64,000 nucleotides of DNA from Iamia sp. SCSIO 61187 (GCF_019443745.1 NZ_CP050948.1:4096001-4160000), one strand, 5' to 3'; counted from the first letter of the stretch, positions 1 to 9,565 are shown. Notes: a model not told the origin generated them from the letters alone. Numbers and translations: made by a program.

Positions 1-838
1 CGGTGAGCGCGGTGCGCAGGTACTCGACGTGGGGCGTCTCGTCGGCGCGGATGTAGGACACGAGACGGCCCGCCTCGCCGTCGCCGGCCACCAGATCGGG
101 GTCGGACAGGAGCTCCTCGGCCCAGGCGAAGACGTGGAAGGCCTTGATCTCCACGAACAGCACCCGCAGCATGGTGGAGATCAGCATCTCGAGGCCGACG
201 TCGAGGTCCTCGAAGGTGCGCTTGCCGAGGAACCGCTGCCGGGCCCCGTCCGGGTCGGGTTCCCCGGCGGGGGCGATCCCCATGCGCCGCAGCATGAGCT
301 CCGTCTCGTCCTCGGTGACCGGGTTCTCGAAGGCGATGTCGCGCACGGCGTACCACATGCGGTCGTGGCCGGCCTCGTCGCCGTGGCCGGCCTCGTCGCG
401 GGCGTGGGCCTCGACGAGGCCCTTGGACAGGTGGTCCAGGGCCGTGCCCCGGATGTCGTCGTCGAAGAACCGCTGCATGTCCGGTGGGGCGAGGAAGCGG
501 ATCATCGCGCCGAAGCCCTCCACCGTGCCGATGCGCGTGAGGTTTGCCACGATCGGCTCTCGCACACCGCGGCGGAGCAGGAGCCGAGCCTGCTCGACGC
601 TGGGGTAGTTCCCCGGCCACGTCTCGACGGGGGCGTGCAGGATCTCGGTGCCGAAGTCCTGGCGATGCTGATCCTGCCAGGCGGCCAGCGCCGGCCGGCG
701 GAACTTGGTGCGGGGCGAAACGTAGCTGCCGTCGGAGAGGAACCCGCCGTGGCAGCGCACACCGCCGGCCAGGAGCGGCTCCTCGATCTCGTCGCTGGCC
801 AGGAGCTCTTCGGAGCTGAACTCGAGCGCGTGGGCCAT
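1..838 (-). CDS. Ferritin-like diiron-carboxylate protein (C-terminus beyond window)
   Basis: The reading frame is open from an ATG at 838 to the left edge, at least 279 codons, with coherent protein sequence throughout. Around residues 145-160 it carries a helix with EAHARDE followed by AGHD, then an EIKAFH helix and, close to the edge, ADETPHVEYLR. Paired acidic/His helices of this kind are typical of ferritin-like diiron proteins, but I cannot assign an enzyme subclass. It reads in the same direction as the TetR gene at 923-1501, 84 bases upstream. An oxygen-using or iron-storing role would fit the oxygenase-rich surroundings, but that is inference. The stop codon lies outside the window. 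Confidence 0.75.
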   Translation of the reverse strand, partial: MAHALEFSSEELLASDEIEEPLLAGGVRCHGGFLSDGSYVSPRTKFRRPALAAWQDQHRQDFGTEILHAPVETWPGNYPSVEQARLLLRRGVREPIVANLTRIGTVEGFGAMIRFLAPPDMQRFFDDDIRGTALDHLSKGLVEAHARDEAGHGDEAGHDRMWYAVRDIAFENPVTEDETELMLRRMGIAPAGEPDPDGARQRFLGKRTFEDLDVGLEMLISTMLRVLFVEIKAFHVFAWAEELLSDPDLVAGDGEAGRLVSYIRADETPHVEYLRTALT

Positions 839-922
839 GGCGTCATCCTCGTCTCGGGTCGGCGGCCCGACCCTCGGTCGTAGCGTAGTCGGATGTCTAC
901 AGCGCGGCAAGGGTGCCGCTCG

Positions 923-1501
923 TCAGCGGGGTGCGAGCAGGGCGGCCATGGCCGAGAACCACTGCTCGGGCACGTCGTCCCCCCCGCCGGTCGCGACCTG
1001 GATGAAGTCCCGCAGCAGGAGCCAGCCGAGCGAGAAGGCGAAGCCCATGGCCACGAGGTCGGCGGCGCCGATGGGTGCGCCGTCGGGCAGGGCCGCCTCC
1101 AGCGTCTCCACCATCCGGCGAGCGCCGGGGAGGTCGGAGCTGAGCACCTCGCCCAGCTCGCCGTCGAGCATGGCGCGGGTCAGCACGGTCCAGTAGGCGC
1201 GATCATCCTCGAGGGTGTGGAAGGCGCGCAGCGCGCTGTCGAGCGTGGCCTCGCCGAAGGGTTCGGCCGCGGCCAGCCGCTCGGCCAGGTGGTCGTGTAC
1301 GGCTCGGACCAGCTGGCGCTTCGTCCCGAAGTGACGGTGGATGAGCCCGTGGTTCACGCCGGCCACGGCGGCGATCTCCCGCAGCGACGTGGCGGTAGGG
1401 CCCTTCTCGGCGAACAGGCGGGCGGCGGCGGCCACGATCGCCTCCTTCACCTCCTGCTCCCCGTGGGGACGGTGGTCGTCGCCGGGCACGGCACCGACCA
1501 T
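923..1501 (-). CDS. TetR/AcrR family transcriptional regulator
   Basis: About 192 residues. The N-terminus has the TetR helix-turn-helix: a helix running through AAAARLFAEKG, then SLREIAAVAGVNHGLIHRHF as turn and recognition helix. The C-terminal two thirds is the variable ligand-binding and dimerisation part. The frame stays open 13 codons further upstream (ATG at 1540), but the ATG at 1501 gives the usual short lead before the first helix. It sits between the ferritin-like gene and a flavin monooxygenase, all on the minus strand, so a local repressor responding to a pathway intermediate is plausible. Its binding site is not evident immediately upstream; it is one candidate for the repeat found at 5158, 12453 and 12539. 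Confidence 0.88.
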   Translation of the reverse strand: MVGAVPGDDHRPHGEQEVKEAIVAAAARLFAEKGPTATSLREIAAVAGVNHGLIHRHFGTKRQLVRAVHDHLAERLAAAEPFGEATLDSALRAFHTLEDDRAYWTVLTRAMLDGELGEVLSSDLPGARRMVETLEAALPDGAPIGAADLVAMGFAFSLGWLLLRDFIQVATGGGDDVPEQWFSAMAALLAPR

Positions 1502-1604
1502 AGGGCAGTGCTGCGCCGGCCCCGGCGAGCCGCGGTCCACCCGTCAGCGCGTCGCCGCGCCCATGCGAGTGCCCCGGGCCCCTGGCTCGTAGTCGTCCCG
1601 CGCC

Positions 1605-3415
1605 CTACCGGAACTCGACGCCATCGAAGCCCCCGGCGGTCCAGCCGCGCAGGTGCTCGAAGAACGACATGGGCCCGCCGGGGTGGCCCTTGGCGATCTC
1701 TCCGGCGAAGCCGGCGCCGGGCTGGCCCTCGTTGTTGTAGTAACCCGGGGTGCAGTCGGCCGAACCGAGCGCGGACCCCACGGCCGTCGTCCCCCCGCCC
1801 GAGATCAGCTCCATCCACGCCTGCTCAGCGTCCTCGGTCACCTCCACGACGCGATGGCCGCCCTCCACGGCGTGACGCACCACGGCGGCGACCGCCCTCG
1901 AGGTCTCGGTGAAGTTGTGGGGGACGTTCGAGATGAGGTTGGCACCGTGGCCGAGCTGGGTGATGAAGAGGTTCGGGAAGCCGTGCACGTGCATGCCGTG
2001 CAGGGTCCGCATCCCGTCAGCCCAGTACTGCGACAGTCGCCGACCACCACGTCCGATGGGGTCGTAGCCGGCCCGTTCGGTGAAGGGCGTGCCGACCTCG
2101 AAGCCGGAGGCGAAGATGATGCAGTCGACCTCGTGTTCGACGCCGGAGACCACGACGCCGGTCGGAGTGATCCGCTCCACGCCCTTGCCGTCGGTATCCA
2201 CCAGGTGGACGTTGGGGTTGTTGTAGGCCTGCAGGTACTCGTCGTGGAAGCAGGGCCGCTTGCACAGCTGGCGGTACCAGGCCTTCAGCTTCTGAGCCGT
2301 CTCCGGATCCTCCACCACCTCGTCGCAACGAGCCCGGATCTGCTCCATCTTCTCGAAGTCGGCGTCCTCGACGGCGTCCATGATCCGGGGGAGGTCGACA
2401 GGACCCTCGAGCGAGGCGATGCGGTGCAGGATGCGCCGGGCCAGCTCGGTCCAACCGTCCATGACCAGGTCTTCCTCGACCAGGGCCCCGGTCTGGTTCA
2501 TGGTGAAGTTCTCGAGCCAGCGCTGCTGCCACCCTGGCGTGGCGATGCCGGCGAACCACTCGGGGTCGATGGGGTGGTTGCCGCGCACGTCGACCGACGA
2601 CGGGGTCCGCTGGAAGACGAACAGATCGCCGGCGTGGTGGGCGAGGCGGGGCACGCACTGCACGGCAGTGGCCCCCGTGCCGATGACCGCCACCCGCTTG
2701 TCGGCGAGACCGGTCATCGGCGCACCGGTGGGGTCACCACCGGTGTAGGAGTAGTCCCAGCGGCTGGTGTGGAACGCGTGGCCCTCGAACTCGTCGATGC
2801 CGGGCACCCCGGGCAGCTTGGGGACGTGAAGCGGTCCGGTTCCCATCGACAGGAACTGGGCGGTGAACTCGTCGCCCCGGTCGGTGCGCACGACCCAGCG
2901 CGCCCGCTCCTCGTCCCACTCGAGACCGGTGACCTCAGTGTGGAACAGGGCGCCGTCGTAGAGACCGAAGTGCTTGCCGATCCGCTGGCAGTGCTCGAGG
3001 ATCTCCGGGCCGTGCGCGTACTTCTCGGTGGGCATGTGCCCGGTCTCCTCGAGCAGCGGCATGTACACCATCGACGCGGTGTCGCACTGGGCACCGGGGT
3101 ACCGGTTCCAGTACCAGGTCCCGCCGAAGTCCCCGCCCTTGTCGATGATGCGGACACTGGTGATCCCAGCCTCGGCGAGCCGGGCCCCGGTGAGGAGCCC
3201 GGCGAAGCCGCCACCGATGATCGCCACCGTCACGCCGTCGGTGATCGGGTCACGCGGCGCGACCGGCAGGTACGGGTCCACCGCGTAGTGGGCGAACCGC
3301 CCGGCCAAGCGCTGGTACTGGGCGTTCCCGTCCGGGCGGAGCCGCTTGTCGCGCTCCTGGCGGTACTTCGCCTTCAGCGCATTTTGTCGAGGTCGGGTGC
3401 GGCACTCGGTGACAC
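1605..3415 (-). CDS. Flavin-containing/Baeyer-Villiger monooxygenase, frameshifted near its 5' end
   Basis: FAD- and NADPH-dependent monooxygenase inserting oxygen next to a ketone, or a close relative. Counting from a TTG at 3308 the protein has 567 residues: FAD fold GGGFAG near 32, BVMO fingerprint FEGHAFHTSRWD at about 174-185, and the NADPH motif GTGATA after it. The conserved leader (AKYRQERDKRLRPDGNAQY) lies upstream in the same frame but without a start. A GTG at 3415 preceded by AAAGGA begins a different frame (VSPSAAPDLDK) that stops after 13 codons. One extra A in the four-A run (3382-3385 on the plus strand) would join the two. I therefore place the original start at 3415. This is either a real frameshift or a homopolymer sequencing error. 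Confidence 0.8.
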
Positions 3416-3438
3416 GGGAGATCCTTTCGACACGTCCC

Positions 3439-5082
3439 TCAAGGAGCCGGGGTAGGGGACGGGACTGACAGGTGATCGAGCAGCCGCCGACGGCTGCCGG
3501 CGTAGTCCGCCTTGCCGTTCGGGGCCCGCCCCACGTCGTCCACGATCAGTACGTGGCGCGGCGCCTTGTACCCGGCGATGCGCCGCTTGACGTGGGCGAT
3601 CAGGTCCTCGGCCGTGACCGAGTGGCCGTCGGCGAGGGACACGACGGCTGCGACCGCCTCGCCGAGGGCCGGGTCCGGCACCCCCACCACGGTCGTGTCT
3701 CGCACGGCCGGGTGCGACTCGAGGGCCTCCTCGACCTCTTCGGGAAAGACCTTCTCGCCGCCGGTGTTGATGCACAGCGACCCCCGGCCGAGCAGGGTGA
3801 TGCTGCCGTCGTCCTCGACCCGGGCCCAGTCGCCCGGCACCGATACCCGCTGGGCGGCGACGGTGCGGAAGGTGGCCGCCGTCTTGTCAGGGTCCTTGTG
3901 GTAGCCGACCGGTCCTGGTCCGCCGACGGCGAGCAGACCGGCACCGCCGGGCCCGAGCACGTTGTCGTCCTCGTCGATGACCATGGCGAGCGCACCGAGG
4001 GAGAACGTGGCCGTGGACGGGTCGGAGCCGGCCCCCGACACCGATGAACCCAACCCGTTGGCTTCGGTGGAGCCGAGCAGATCGGCAAACAGGGTGCCGG
4101 GGAGGTGGCGGGCGAGGCCGGCCTTGGTCTCGGCGCTCCACATCACACCGGCCGACACGAGCAGCTGCAGGCTCGAGAGGTCCCGTTGGCCCGGAGCGGC
4201 GTCGAGCGCCTCCAGGATCGGCCGGGCGAAGGCGTCGCCCACGATGGCCACGGCCGTGACGCCCTCGCGCTCGATGGTGGCGAGCAGGGACCGCACGTCG
4301 AAGTGCCGGTCCGGCAGCGTGACCACGGTCCCGCCCTGGACCAGCATGCTCTTGGCGAACATGTACCCCGTGGCGTGCATGAGCGGCGATCCGGGGATGC
4401 CCACCGGCGACTCTTCGGCCGCGCTCAGCCGGTCACGCACGGCGCCGAGGTCGCACTCGTCAGGGTCCCCGACGACGTTGAAGGACCGGAACATGTCGTC
4501 ATGGCGCCACATCACGCCCTTGGGCATGCCGGTGGTGCCACCGGTGTAAATCATCACGATGTCGTCGCCGCTGCGGCCCCACGGGGGCTGGTAGGCCCCG
4601 ACGGGCCCTGTGCTCACGATCGCCTCGTAGGGCTCGGCCCAGTCCGGGCACGTCCCGCTGCCATCGTCGACCAGCAGCCACCGCCGCACGGTGGGCACCC
4701 GGTCGCGCATCGCCTCGATGGTGTCGGTGAAGGCCCCGTGGAACACGACGGCCACCGCGTCGGCGTTGTCCCACAGGTAGGCGAGCTCGTCGGCCCGGTA
4801 GCGGTAGTTGGTGTTCACCGGGGTGAGCCCGGCCTGGTAGGCCGCGTAGGAGACCTCCAGGTACTCGGAGCAGTTGTAGAGGTACTGCGCCACCCGGTCG
4901 CCCTGCCCGGCGCCGCCGTCCACGAGGCTCGACGCCAGCCGCCCGGCGCGGTCCCGGAACGCCGCCCAGCTGGTGCGCCGGTCCCCGTGGACCACGGCGT
5001 CCAGGCCCGGGCGCAGCTCGGCGACCAGGTCCCAGACGTCGGCGTACTGCCAACCCGTGCCAGCAGCGTTGACCTGGCTCAT
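3439..5082 (-). CDS. Acyl-CoA synthetase, FadD19-like
   Basis: 547 residues, ATP-dependent CoA ligation of a carboxylic acid through an acyl-adenylate. The P-loop is YTGGTTGMPKGVMWR, a form shared with the steroid side-chain ligase FadD19, and INTGGEKVFPEEVE precedes the C-terminal swivel domain, which ends in NGKADY with the catalytic Lys. The ATG at 5082 follows GGGGGA at good spacing; the frame is open to 5163, but that extension would run through the operator at 5158. It lies 23 bases upstream of the BVMO start at 3415 on the same strand, so an oxygenase-ligase operon is likely. Close paralogue of 32741-34336. Probable substrate: a bulky alicyclic or side-chain acid; not provable here. 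Confidence 0.88.
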   Translation of the reverse strand: MSQVNAAGTGWQYADVWDLVAELRPGLDAVVHGDRRTSWAAFRDRAGRLASSLVDGGAGQGDRVAQYLYNCSEYLEVSYAAYQAGLTPVNTNYRYRADELAYLWDNADAVAVVFHGAFTDTIEAMRDRVPTVRRWLLVDDGSGTCPDWAEPYEAIVSTGPVGAYQPPWGRSGDDIVMIYTGGTTGMPKGVMWRHDDMFRSFNVVGDPDECDLGAVRDRLSAAEESPVGIPGSPLMHATGYMFAKSMLVQGGTVVTLPDRHFDVRSLLATIEREGVTAVAIVGDAFARPILEALDAAPGQRDLSSLQLLVSAGVMWSAETKAGLARHLPGTLFADLLGSTEANGLGSSVSGAGSDPSTATFSLGALAMVIDEDDNVLGPGGAGLLAVGGPGPVGYHKDPDKTAATFRTVAAQRVSVPGDWARVEDDGSITLLGRGSLCINTGGEKVFPEEVEEALESHPAVRDTTVVGVPDPALGEAVAAVVSLADGHSVTAEDLIAHVKRRIAGYKAPRHVLIVDDVGRAPNGKADYAGSRRRLLDHLSVPSPTPAP

Positions 5083-5157
5083 CGGTCCCCCAACGGTCGT
5101 CGGATCCGCCGCCCTCCGGACGCCCGGCGACCGATCCACCGGCGAATTGTACCCGCG

Positions 5158-5175
5158 TGGCACCCGGGAGTGCCA
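5158..5175. promoter_or_regulatory. Candidate operator, TGGCAC-N6-GTGCCA (copy 1)
   Basis: TGGCACCCGGGAGTGCCA, perfect 6-bp arms around six bases. It lies 75 bases upstream of the ligase start (5082, minus) and 227 upstream of the divergent alcohol dehydrogenase (5403, plus). The same repeat occurs at 12453-12470 and, with one mismatch, at 12539-12556 in another divergent dehydrogenase promoter. The 320-base gap 5083-5402 holds this site and the repeat at 5356; I see no gene in it. Confidence 0.55.
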
Positions 5176-5355
5176 ACGGCCCGCGGCGGCGCCTGGCGGT
5201 CGCGCCGGGTCTCGGCAGAGCGCACGCAGTCCCCGGTGCGGGTCGCCCTCACCCCCAGCGGGTACGGGTCGGGAACGGATGCGGTGTCCACGGCGAGCGC
5301 TCCGTCAGCAGATGGTGGAGGCGCAAGGTAACGTGAAGGGACGAAACATGCAACA

Positions 5356-5373
5356 GTCACAGTTCAATGTGAC
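5356..5373. promoter_or_regulatory. Candidate operator, GTCACA-N6-TGTGAC
   Basis: GTCACAGTTCAATGTGAC: perfect 6-bp arms with a 6-base spacer, in a noticeably A/T-richer patch 29 bases before the alcohol dehydrogenase start. Size and position suit a TetR- or GntR-type regulator acting on that gene. It is unlike the repeat at 5158, so the two divergent genes may be controlled separately. No regulator can be assigned. Confidence 0.45.
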
Positions 5374-5402
5374 ACACCGCGCACGCCGAACCCGGGGACG
5401 AC

Positions 5403-6497
5403 ATGAACGCCGCTGCCATGGTGCTCGCAGCACCACGCACCCTCGAGCCGCGAGAGCTGCCGCTCCCCCAGATCGGTGCCGACGACGCCCTGCTCCGAGT
5501 GGAGGCCTGCGGGCTGTGCGGCACCGACCACGAGCAGTACAGCGGCCAGCTCCATCCGGGACACGCCTTCATACCCGGTCACGAGGCCGTCGGGGTGATC
5601 GAGCAGATCGGCCCGGTGGCCGCCGAGCGATGGGGCGTGTCGGAGGGGCAGCGGGTGGCGGTCGAGGTGTTCCGGTCCTGCCGGGAGTGCGACGCCTGCC
5701 GGGCCGGCACCTACCGGCGGTGCGTGCGCAACGGCCTGACCACCATGTACGGGTTCGTGTCCGTCGACACCGACCCGGGGCTGTGGGGCGGCTACGCCAC
5801 GCACCAGTACCTGGCGCCGGACTCGATGGTGCTGCCGGTGCCCGAGGGCCTCGACCCGGTGGTGGCCACGTTGTTCAACCCGCTGGGGGCCGGCATCCGC
5901 TGGGGCGCCACGGTGCCGGGCACCGGTCCCGGCGACGCCGTGGCCGTCCTCGGCTGCGGGGTTCGCGGGCTCTCGGCGGCGGTGGCGGCCAAGGAGGCCG
6001 GCGCCGACTTCGTGATGGTGACCGGCGCCGGCGAGCGCGATCGTCCCCGCCTCGCCGCCGCCCCCGACTTCGGCGCCGACCTGGTGGTCGACGTGACCGA
6101 GGACGACCCGATCGCGGCGTTCCGGGCCGCCACCGGCCGCCCGGGTGCCGACGTCATCGTCGACGTCACCGCCAAGGCGCCCCAGGTGGTGGCCCAGGCG
6201 GTGCAGCTGGCCGCCGCCGGTGGACGCATCGTCATCGCCGGCACCCGCGGCGGCGGCGGGGCGCCAGGGTTCGAGCCCGACCACGTCGTGTACAAGGAGC
6301 TGCGCATCGAGGGCGCCCTCGGAGTGGACGTGGTCGCCTACCGCGCCGCGCTCGACGTGCTCGCCTCGGGCCGTTACCCCTTCGCCGATCTCGATCGGGT
6401 CACCGTCGGCCTCGACGGCGTCGAGGACCTGCTTCGCACCATGGCCGGCGAGGGCGGCACCCCACCCATCCACGGCGTGGTCACGCCTGGGCGGTGA
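5403..6497 (+). CDS. Zinc-dependent alcohol dehydrogenase (MDR superfamily)
   Basis: 364 residues, NAD(P)-dependent oxidation of an alcohol to ketone or aldehyde. Catalytic zinc ligands appear as Cys39 (GLCGTDHE) and His60-Glu61 (GHEAVG). The structural zinc lobe has Cys93, Cys96, Cys99 and Cys107. The Rossmann motif is VLGCGVRGL near residue 183. It starts 29 bases after the inverted repeat at 5356 and is transcribed alone. Beside a BVMO and a ligase it could supply the ketone that a BVMO uses; this pathway order is inference from context. Confidence 0.88.
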   Translation: MNAAAMVLAAPRTLEPRELPLPQIGADDALLRVEACGLCGTDHEQYSGQLHPGHAFIPGHEAVGVIEQIGPVAAERWGVSEGQRVAVEVFRSCRECDACRAGTYRRCVRNGLTTMYGFVSVDTDPGLWGGYATHQYLAPDSMVLPVPEGLDPVVATLFNPLGAGIRWGATVPGTGPGDAVAVLGCGVRGLSAAVAAKEAGADFVMVTGAGERDRPRLAAAPDFGADLVVDVTEDDPIAAFRAATGRPGADVIVDVTAKAPQVVAQAVQLAAAGGRIVIAGTRGGGGAPGFEPDHVVYKELRIEGALGVDVVAYRAALDVLASGRYPFADLDRVTVGLDGVEDLLRTMAGEGGTPPIHGVVTPGR

Positions 6498-6651
6498 CGC
6501 CGGGCGGCGACCCGCCGGCGCAGCCCGGGGCGCCCCTGGTGAGACACCGCGATGCACACGTCTCGATCAGGCGTCGGCGGCCGCAGCCGCGGATCGGCCC
6601 GCCCCCGCACCGGCCCGCCACCGCGCCTGACGTCGAGGCGGGGCGCGGCGG

Positions 6652-7098
6652 TCATGGGACGATCCGATAGGTGAGGATGGCGTGGGCCACGGGGCTCCCG
6701 GCCTCGTCCTCGCCGACGATGTCGACGAAGATCAGCTCCTTGGCCCGCCGGGTCGTTGTGGCCCGGCAGACGAGGTCGGAGCGCTTGCACGCACCGACGT
6801 ACTGGATCGACAGACCGACGGTCGAGGCCCGGGCACCCTTGGCGAAGTCGTGGTTCGACCAGGCGGCGAACGCGCCGCAGGTGTCGAGGGCACCGGCGAT
6901 GGCACCACCGTGGTAGTAGACGCCCTCGTTGGTCAGGTCCTCCCGGAACGGGAGGCGCATGGCCACGGCATCGGGTTCGAACGTCTCGACCTGCAGCCCG
7001 AGCAGGGAGATGAACGGCGTCCGCGGCATGTGCTCGGCAATCATCGCCCGGCGGCGCTGCTGCTCCTCCTCGCTCAGGGCCTCCGCACCCTCGCTCAC
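6652..7098 (-). CDS. PaaI-type acyl-CoA thioesterase (hotdog fold)
   Basis: 148 residues, one hotdog domain. The central stretch YHGGAIAGALDTCGAFAAWS matches the PaaI/YbgC-like thioesterase helix with its HGG turn, which hydrolyses acyl- or aryl-CoA to relieve CoA trapping. The GTG at 7098 shares GTGA with the stop of the MaoC remnant upstream, so it was the last gene of an operon (acyl-CoA dehydrogenase, MaoC, thioesterase) whose other members have decayed. It looks intact; whether it is still transcribed after loss of the operon head is unclear. Confidence 0.82.
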   Translation of the reverse strand: MSEGAEALSEEEQQRRRAMIAEHMPRTPFISLLGLQVETFEPDAVAMRLPFREDLTNEGVYYHGGAIAGALDTCGAFAAWSNHDFAKGARASTVGLSIQYVGACKRSDLVCRATTTRRAKELIFVDIVGEDEAGSPVAHAILTYRIVP

Positions 7099-7251
7099 GC
7101 CGGGTACTCCGCGACCGCGGAGCCCGAGAGGGCCCGTTTGCCGGTGTCGGTGTGGCAGGCGACCTCGACCGTCACCCGCTCGTGCCCGGAGGCCTCGTCG
7201 ACCGAGACGACCCGGCCGGTGAAGGTGAGCTCGTCACCGGGCCACACCCGC
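7095..7251 (-). pseudogene. MaoC-like dehydratase, C-terminal remnant
   Basis: An open stretch of about 50 codons reading RVWPGDELTFTGRVVSVDEA and ending SGSAVAEYPA. PGDxLTxxG is the last beta-strand region of a MaoC (R-specific enoyl-CoA hydratase) hotdog domain. There is no start codon, and the catalytic D-H segment that should precede it is missing. It directly abuts the stop of the N-terminal MaoC remnant (7252-7677), so some 70-90 codons seem to have been deleted between them. It overlaps the thioesterase start by four bases (GTGA). Confidence 0.7.
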
Positions 7252-7677
7252 TCACGCCTCCACCGCCTTCGCCGTCTCGATCAACCGCCACCGCTCGGTG
7301 ACCACGGTGTGGCCGGACGCGTCCACGTACCGGTTCTCGGGGGTGTAGATCCGCAGCGTCCCGCCGCGGCGGCCCTGCTTCTCCTCGATGCCGGCCAGGT
7401 CCTGGTGGACCGTGAGCTCCTCTCCGGCCAGGAGGGCCGGGTGTACTGCCACTCGGACTCGCCGTGCAGCGTGCGGGTCAGGTCGAGGTCGTGCCCGGCC
7501 AGCGGGTTCGGTCCGGTGCGCCAGTGGGCCGAGGCGGCGACGAACGTGAGCGGGGCCGGGATCCCTGCGAAGCCCTGCTGCGCGGCCGCAGCGCGATCAC
7601 GGTGCGCGGAGTTGTCGTCCCGCACGGCCTGGGCGAACTCGGCGACCTTGCCCTTCGACGACGAAGCGGAAGCTCAT
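7252..7677 (-). pseudogene. MaoC-like dehydratase, N-terminal domain, two frameshifts
   Basis: Starts ATGAGCTTCCGC at 7677, overlapping the stop of the acyl-CoA dehydrogenase remnant (ATGA). Read in pieces it gives MSFRFVVEG, then KVAEFAQAVRDDNSAHRD through ESEWQYTRP, then LLAGEELTVHQDLAGIEEKQ to the end. One extra base near 7650 and one missing base near 7445 separate the pieces. The parts match the N-terminal hotdog domain of two-subunit MaoC dehydratases (a short FAS1-dehydratase-like domain). Two independent lesions plus damaged neighbours on both sides make real decay more likely than a single sequencing error. Confidence 0.72.
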
Positions 7678-8032
7678 CGGGGCGCCTCCGGGTCGGCGGC
7701 TTCAGGGGTGGGGACGGACATCGTATGCTCCTCGGGGTTGGTGGTCACGTGCGGTCTCGGTACGGCGGTCAGGATCGGGGCACGTCGGGTCAAGGGAAGG
7801 TCGCGGTCGATCCGGGGCTCCAGAGGCAGGCCGAGCACCCGCTCGCCCAGGATGTTGCGCATGACCTCGGACGTGCCCCCCTCGGTGGTGGTGGCACGGG
7901 AGCGCAGGAAGGACCGCTCCAGGGAGTCGGAACCGAACCGCTCCGGGCAGGTCATCTCGTAGCTCGGCCCGCCTCCATCACCTCGGCACGGGCCAGCTCC
8001 TCGTCGCCGAGGAAGATGCCGCCGTCGCTCAT
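7674..8032 (-). pseudogene. Acyl-CoA dehydrogenase, C-terminal remnant
   Basis: Only the last third survives: MSDGGIFLGDEELARAEVME, a one-base shift near 7965, then TCPERFGSDSLERSFL and EGGTSEVMRNILGERVLGLP, the usual acyl-CoA dehydrogenase C-terminus that contacts FAD and closes the tetramer. The N-terminal and middle domains are absent; upstream is the end of the flavin monooxygenase gene at 8076. The stop overlaps the MaoC start, showing the former operon order dehydrogenase, MaoC, MaoC, thioesterase. Confidence 0.75.
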
Positions 8033-8075
8033 GACCGCGTCCCCCGACACCGGGGGCCGTCCCCGTCCCTCGTGG

Positions 8076-9565
8076 TCAGGGGTTCGCTCCGACCGCGGCC
8101 CCGGTCACCCGGTACTGGGTGAGGTCGGGGGCCTGCATCACCTCGCGGAAGTGATCGATGCTCCACGGCCAGGCCGCCGGGATGCCCCGGTCGTCGAGGT
8201 ACCAGCTACGACAACCGGTGACCCACACCGTGTTCTTGGTCGCCTCCACCCGGGCCTGCTCGAAGGCCTCGGCCGCCTCGGCGGTCGGCTCCACCGACTC
8301 GGCGCCGTCGCGGAGCAGGTCGAGCAGCTGGATGGTGTAGTCGAGCTGGAGCTCGGCGACGTCGATGAGCGAGAAGTTCCCGACCGGTCCGTTCGGCCCG
8401 TTGAGGAGGAACAGGTTGGGCAAGCCCGGGACGGCGAGGGCGACGTGAGCGCTGGGACGCTCGGCCCAGACGTCGTCGAGGCAGACGCCGTCGCGCCCTC
8501 GCACCTGGATCGGGCGCAGGAATCGGTCGGAGCGGAACCCGGTGGCCAGCACGAGCACGTCGAGCTCGTGGAGCTCGCCGTCGACGGTGCGCACTCCCCC
8601 GGCCTCGATGCGCTCGATCCGCTCGGTGACCAGCGAGGCGTTGGGGCGCTGGATGGCGTCGTAGAACTCGCCGGAGGCGACGAGGCGCTTGCACCCGGCG
8701 CGGTAGTCGGGGCGCAGCTGCTCGCGCAGGACCGGATCCGCCACTTTCTCGAGGTGGGCGCGGCACGCCTCCTCGATGATCGCCATGGCCGGTGAGTCGG
8801 CGGCGATCACGGCGTTGGCGAAGTGGTCGGCGAAGGCCTGGCCGAGGCCGTCGCGCGCCTGGCGCATCAGGGAGGGGTCGTCCCGGAACGCCCGGCGCTG
8901 GGCCTCGTCGTAGGGGGTGTTGTCGACCGGCATGATCCACTGCGGCGTGCGCTGGAACAGGTCCAGGTGCGCCACCCGGTCGACCAGGGCACCGGTGATC
9001 TGCACGGCCGAGGAGCCGGTGCCGATCACGCCGACCCGGCGACCGTCGACGGGCACGTCGTGGTCCCACCGGGCGCTGTGGAACGTGGCGCCGGCGAAGG
9101 AGCCCAACCCGGGCAGGTCGGGGACGTTGGGGTGGTGGAGCACACCGGTGGCGGCGATGACGACGTCGAACTCGTCCCGGTGCCCGCGGGCCGTGGCTAG
9201 CGCCCACCGGCCACCGTCGTAGTCGAGCGACACGACCTCCTCGCCGAAGCGCGTCCGCTCGTACACGCCCTGGCTGCGGGCGACGCCCTGGAAGTACGCC
9301 TGGATCTCGTCGCCGGGGGAGAACGTGTGCGTCCAGTCGGCGTTGGCCGCGAACGAGTAGCTGTAGAGGTGCGAGGGCACGTCGCACGCGATGCCGGGGT
9401 AGGTGTTCTCCCGCCACGTGCCCCCCACGTCGTGCGCCTTCTCGAACACGGTCACGTCGTCGATGCCGGCCTCGCGCAGCTTGATCACGCTGGCGATGCC
9501 AGCCATGCCGGCGCCGATGACGGCGACGCGCAGGTCTCGCACGTTGTCCCCTCCAGAGGTGTCGG

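Noticed and set aside
3374-3385. Programmed -1 frameshift in the BVMO leader
   Set aside because: The run is only AAAA, without a canonical slippery heptamer, and I see no downstream stem; an indel or sequence error is simpler.
1653-3455. Long open frame of about 600 codons on the plus strand
   Set aside because: It mirrors the BVMO gene. The translation is Val/Gly/His-rich with no motif, as expected for the antisense of a G+C-rich gene.
5083-5402. KstR-type operator in the ligase promoter
   Set aside because: The repeats here are TGGCAC/GTGCCA and GTCACA/TGTGAC; neither fits the KstR consensus with AAC and GTT half-sites.
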